A DNA stretch of 16,768 bases, from assembly GCA_910578335.1 (NCBI GenBank), contig CAJTPU010000006.1, positions 146,225 through 162,992 of the forward strand. Reading direction: 5' to 3'. Position 1 is the stretch's first letter. Every line of letters starts with the position of its first letter. The notes below the pieces were generated by a model that worked only from the letters and a program-made list of their open reading frames with translations, did not search any database and had not been told where the DNA came from. This document shows positions 14,503-16,768 of this stretch, piece by piece. Position numbers and translations under genes: made by a program. This stretch comes from an uncultured Lachnospiraceae bacterium. GTDB taxonomy: Bacteria > Bacillota > Clostridia > Lachnospirales > Lachnospiraceae.

Positions 14503-16128
14503 ATGTTACTGCATATTGCTGAGCCGTATTTATGGCTGCCGGTGGATAAAAAAGAGCCGGAGGTAAAATTGCATTTTTCTTGTGGAGGCGTTAAGTTTCA
14601 GGAGGTGGATATTCAGCTAGGAGGGACGGACAGAGATTTTTACACGTTCATGGATGTGAGCAAGTATCTTGGCAGGGATATCACGATAGAAGGGAATGCA
14701 GAGGAAAACAAATTGCAGCATATTTTCTGCTGTGGCGAAAGGGTACAGAATGTGTATCCGTTTCGCCCGCAGATACATTTTGCGGCAAAGGCAGGATGGA
14801 TAAACGACCCCAATGGTCTTGTATTTGCGGATGGTGTATACCATTTGTATTACCAGTGGAATCCCTATGGGATTATCTGGGGAAATATGCATTGGGGACA
14901 TGCGGTAAGTAAGGATATGCTTGTCTGGGAACACAAGCCGATGGCAATGGAGCCGGATGTGTATGGAACCATTTTTTCAGGCTGCGGATGGCAGGATAAA
15001 AATAATGCGGCAGGATTTGGGAAAAATGCATTGCTGTTTTTTTATACGGCTTCAGGCGGCAGCAATCAATGGTCGGATGACTCAGGCAATCTGTATACAC
15101 AGAGACTGGCTGTATCGCTGGACGGCGGGGAAACGCTGCAGAAAACAGACGGGGTGATTTTGGAACATATTGCGGCAGGAAACCGCGACCCCAAGATATT
15201 TTATCATGCTAAAAGCAGTGCGTATGTGATGGTACTGTTTTTGGATGCGTATGAATTTGCTGTTTTTCGTTCTGCCGATTTGCTGCAATGGCGTGAAACA
15301 CAGCGGTTTTCGGCGGAGGGTATGCAGGAATGTCCCGATTTGTTTGAACTGCCCGTGGTGGGAGGCACAGAGGAAAAGAAGTGGGTATTCTGGTCTGCGG
15401 ACGGATATTATCTGGTGGGTGATTTTGACGGCTATCGTTTTACGCCGGAATCGGAGGTTCTATCCGCTTATTGCACACGATTGCCGTATGCCGCGCAGAC
15501 GTATGCGGGGACGGATGACAGGACAATCAGTGTGGCTTGGCTGCGGACGGAGAATGAACGGGGAAATTATAGAGGCATGATGGCAATTCCGGCAGAGCTT
15601 TCGCTGGTAAAGGTTGAAAGAAAAGCGCGTTCAACTGTTGAATCTGAGTCCGCCAAAGCAGACATGGGGGATAAAAACGACAATGGTTATCAAATCCGAT
15701 TTTCTCTTATAGAGGAATTGATAAAGAGAAGGCGTCCCTGCGAAGAATTGAGGCTGCACGAAAAAAATTTAAAATTTCCGTTAAAAGGTAAACCGATGGA
15801 GGTAGTACTGAAATGGGGCGTGCAGAAAACGGGATATACAAGAGTGCTGATAGGAAATATACGTTTTGACATGCAATTTGGAGAAGGCAGAATACAAGTT
15901 ATCAATCAGGAAACGTATGCAGAAATAGCTGCAATAGCCTTTGATACCGGCAGTTCGTTTGACATGGACATCATCGTCGACCAGGGAGTGATAGAGTTTT
16001 ATGGGAATGATGGGGTGATTTATGGAGCAGTCGAACCCGAAGAAAACATATTGCAGAAAAAGTTTGCGCTGGAGACGGAAGTAGAAATAGAAGCCGTGCA
16101 GATATATGAGATACTGAATGTATCGTGA
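14503..16128 (+). CDS. GH32 beta-fructofuranosidase / levanase-like enzyme with palindromic repeat insertion
   Basis: A 541-residue enzyme without signal peptide, so probably cytoplasmic. Residues ~1-85 are a beta-rich N-terminal module. The five-bladed propeller has WINDPNG with nucleophile D102, RDPKIFY with transition-state D229, and ECPDLFEL with acid/base E276. It ends at MMAIPAELSLVK (~370). Residues ~371-392 come from a palindromic repeat (copy 2), and the C-terminal beta-sandwich resumes at GYQIRFSLIEEL. In relatives the Gly-Tyr strand follows LSLVK almost directly. The frame stays open throughout. Expected substrates are sucrose, sucrose-6-phosphate or short fructans; the sequence does not decide which. 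The ATG at 14503 follows GGAGGG and AAAGGA. It is cotranscribed with the GH26 gene and is followed by a long hairpin terminator. Confidence 0.92.
   Translation: MLLHIAEPYLWLPVDKKEPEVKLHFSCGGVKFQEVDIQLGGTDRDFYTFMDVSKYLGRDITIEGNAEENKLQHIFCCGERVQNVYPFRPQIHFAAKAGWINDPNGLVFADGVYHLYYQWNPYGIIWGNMHWGHAVSKDMLVWEHKPMAMEPDVYGTIFSGCGWQDKNNAAGFGKNALLFFYTASGGSNQWSDDSGNLYTQRLAVSLDGGETLQKTDGVILEHIAAGNRDPKIFYHAKSSAYVMVLFLDAYEFAVFRSADLLQWRETQRFSAEGMQECPDLFELPVVGGTEEKKWVFWSADGYYLVGDFDGYRFTPESEVLSAYCTRLPYAAQTYAGTDDRTISVAWLRTENERGNYRGMMAIPAELSLVKVERKARSTVESESAKADMGDKNDNGYQIRFSLIEELIKRRRPCEELRLHEKNLKFPLKGKPMEVVLKWGVQKTGYTRVLIGNIRFDMQFGEGRIQVINQETYAEIAAIAFDTGSSFDMDIIVDQGVIEFYGNDGVIYGAVEPEENILQKKFALETEVEIEAVQIYEILNVS
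15610..15676. repeat. 67-bp palindromic interspersed repeat, copy 2, inside the GH32 gene
   Basis: Same orientation as copy 1 (8833-8899), 60 of 67 positions identical, no gaps. TTCAACTGTTGAA is at 15630-15642. The hairpin GTCCGC-CAAA-GCAGAC (15648-15663) has one mismatch relative to copy 1. Read in the GH32 frame it encodes VERKARSTVESESAKADMGD without a stop. The same frame of copy 1 is also open. Confidence 0.85.
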
Positions 16129-16190
16129 AAACGCTGACGGAAGGAGGCTCAGACAAGAAAAACAGAGAATTGTGAATTGCAACAACAAAA

Positions 16191-16218
16191 TTGACAAATA
16201 TACATTTTCGTAAAAAAT
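16191..16218 (+). promoter_or_regulatory. Isolated promoter-like sequence after the GH32 gene
   Basis: A perfect -35 TTGACA (16191-16196), 16-base spacer and AAAAAT (16213-16218, two mismatches to TATAAT). It lies immediately before a terminator hairpin, so any transcript would be only about 50 bases. The rest of 16129-16222 shows an AAGGAGG with no start codon after it, and nothing else. Confidence 0.25.
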
Positions 16219-16219
16219 A

Positions 16220-16278
16220 CACAAAGAAAAGGCGGTTTTCCAGTCCGATGAAGAGCTGGGAACCCGCTTTCTTTTGTG
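16220..16278. terminator. Long hairpin terminator closing the GH26-GH32 unit
   Basis: CACAAAGAAA (16220-16229) pairs with TTTCTTTTGTG (16268-16278), and the inner GGCGG/TTTTCCAG arm pairs with CTGGGAACCCGC, with small bulges and a loop around 16245-16255. T-rich sequence follows on both strands, so it may terminate the + strand unit and the - strand transposase alike. Confidence 0.75.
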
Positions 16279-16768
16279 CATTTTTACAACAGCGTATGCA
16301 TACCGTATTTTTGACCGGCAAAAAAAGGTGTGGTTTTTAGACCACTACACGCGGGCGGACAGGAGCAGGGACGCAAAAGAAGGGGCAGCAAGCCGGATAT
16401 ATTCATCAGAGGACAGACCACCGAAAATCTTCCGCGGGTAGCTGTTTACCCAGTCCTGCAGGCGGCGGATTTCCGCAGGGCTGTACAGGCTGATGTCATC
16501 ACCCTTCGGAATCCAGCGCCGTATCATACGGTTAATGTTTTCATTGGTGCCGCGCTCCCCTGAACAGTAGGGGTGGCAGAAGTACAGTTCAGTACGCTTC
16601 CCTTTGTTCAGGCAGGATTTTTCCATCCCCTGCCAGTCCGCAAACTCGGAACCGTTGTCAACGGTAATACTGCGGAACATGGCACGGAAACGGGGCGCGC
16701 CCATGCGCCTTTCAAGGCGGTTGAGGATGCGGACAACGCTTCCGGCAGTCCTGTCCTTTATCCTGAAA
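16279..16768 (-). mobile_element. IS30-family insertion sequence, 3' end (truncated by window)
   Basis: The 3' part of an IS30-type transposase gene plus about 66 bases to the terminator hairpin. The outer end of the element is not resolved: I cannot identify the terminal inverted repeat without the other end, so 16279 is only the outermost plausible limit. Confidence 0.55.
16345..16768 (-). CDS. IS30-family transposase, C-terminal part (5' truncated)
   Basis: About 141 residues are visible; the frame is open to the right edge, where the N-terminal HTH and first catalytic Asp would lie. The visible part of the DDE (rve-type) domain has SITVDNGSEFADW with the second catalytic Asp, the Tyr-Phe-Cys-His-Pro-Tyr-Cys-Ser strand, and ERGTNENINRMIRRWIPKG with the catalytic Glu. 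This ERGTNEN-N-RWIPKG pattern is characteristic of IS30. The end, PAEIRRLQDWVNSYPRK then LSSDEY, is also typical. No internal stop or frameshift is visible in this part. It is convergent with the GH32 unit. Confidence 0.93.
   Translation of the reverse strand, partial: FRIKDRTAGSVVRILNRLERRMGAPRFRAMFRSITVDNGSEFADWQGMEKSCLNKGKRTELYFCHPYCSGERGTNENINRMIRRWIPKGDDISLYSPAEIRRLQDWVNSYPRKIFGGLSSDEYIRLAAPSFASLLLSARV

Noticed and set aside
16141..16190. Possible gene start after AAGGAGG downstream of the GH32 gene
   Set aside because: No start codon at usable spacing and no open frame of note follows.

Overview
The window looks like a chromosomal segment of a spore-forming, gut-type Clostridia, most likely Lachnospiraceae. 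The signs are a sigK-type mother-cell sigma factor, lepA next to hemW, AGGAGG-type ribosome binding sites, an exported GH26 mannanase with a GH32 fructan/sucrose hydrolase, and moderate G+C. Nearly everything reads on the + strand; only the IS30-type transposase at the right edge reads on the - strand. Family assignments come from motifs read by eye, not from a database search.

Left part (1-3400): the 3' portion of a zinc-ribbon membrane protein whose C-terminal domain resembles BECR-type RNase toxins; a small membrane-anchored XRE-type regulator closed by a strong terminator; then an ibrA-ibrB pair (PAPS-reductase-like PP-loop protein plus ParB-like protein) with its own promoter and an 11-bp gene overlap.

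Middle part (3401-8840): a signalling block. A two-receiver hybrid histidine kinase has its own promoter and terminator. It is followed by a degenerate EAL-HDOD protein and a chemoreceptor that has two membrane helices but no extracellular sensor domain.

Housekeeping part (8921-12641): lepA (EF4) and hemW are 3 bp apart, then sigK, read from a TTG start and preceded by a sequence matching a mother-cell (SigE/SigK) promoter.

Right part (12642-16768): a structured terminator region, then a sigma-A promoter with an AACCGGTT operator-like palindrome just downstream. This drives a lipoprotein GH26 mannanase and a cytoplasmic GH32 enzyme. The unit ends in a long hairpin terminator, beside which lies the 3' end of an IS30-family element.

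The most unusual signal is a 67-bp palindromic element present twice, 60 of 67 bases identical by eye. Copy 1 (8833-8899) overlaps the stop codon of the chemoreceptor gene in front of lepA. Copy 2 (15610-15676) lies in frame inside the GH32 gene, where it adds about 20 residues at the junction of the two enzyme domains. It behaves like a protein-coding palindromic repeat, comparable in principle to the Rickettsia RPEs.
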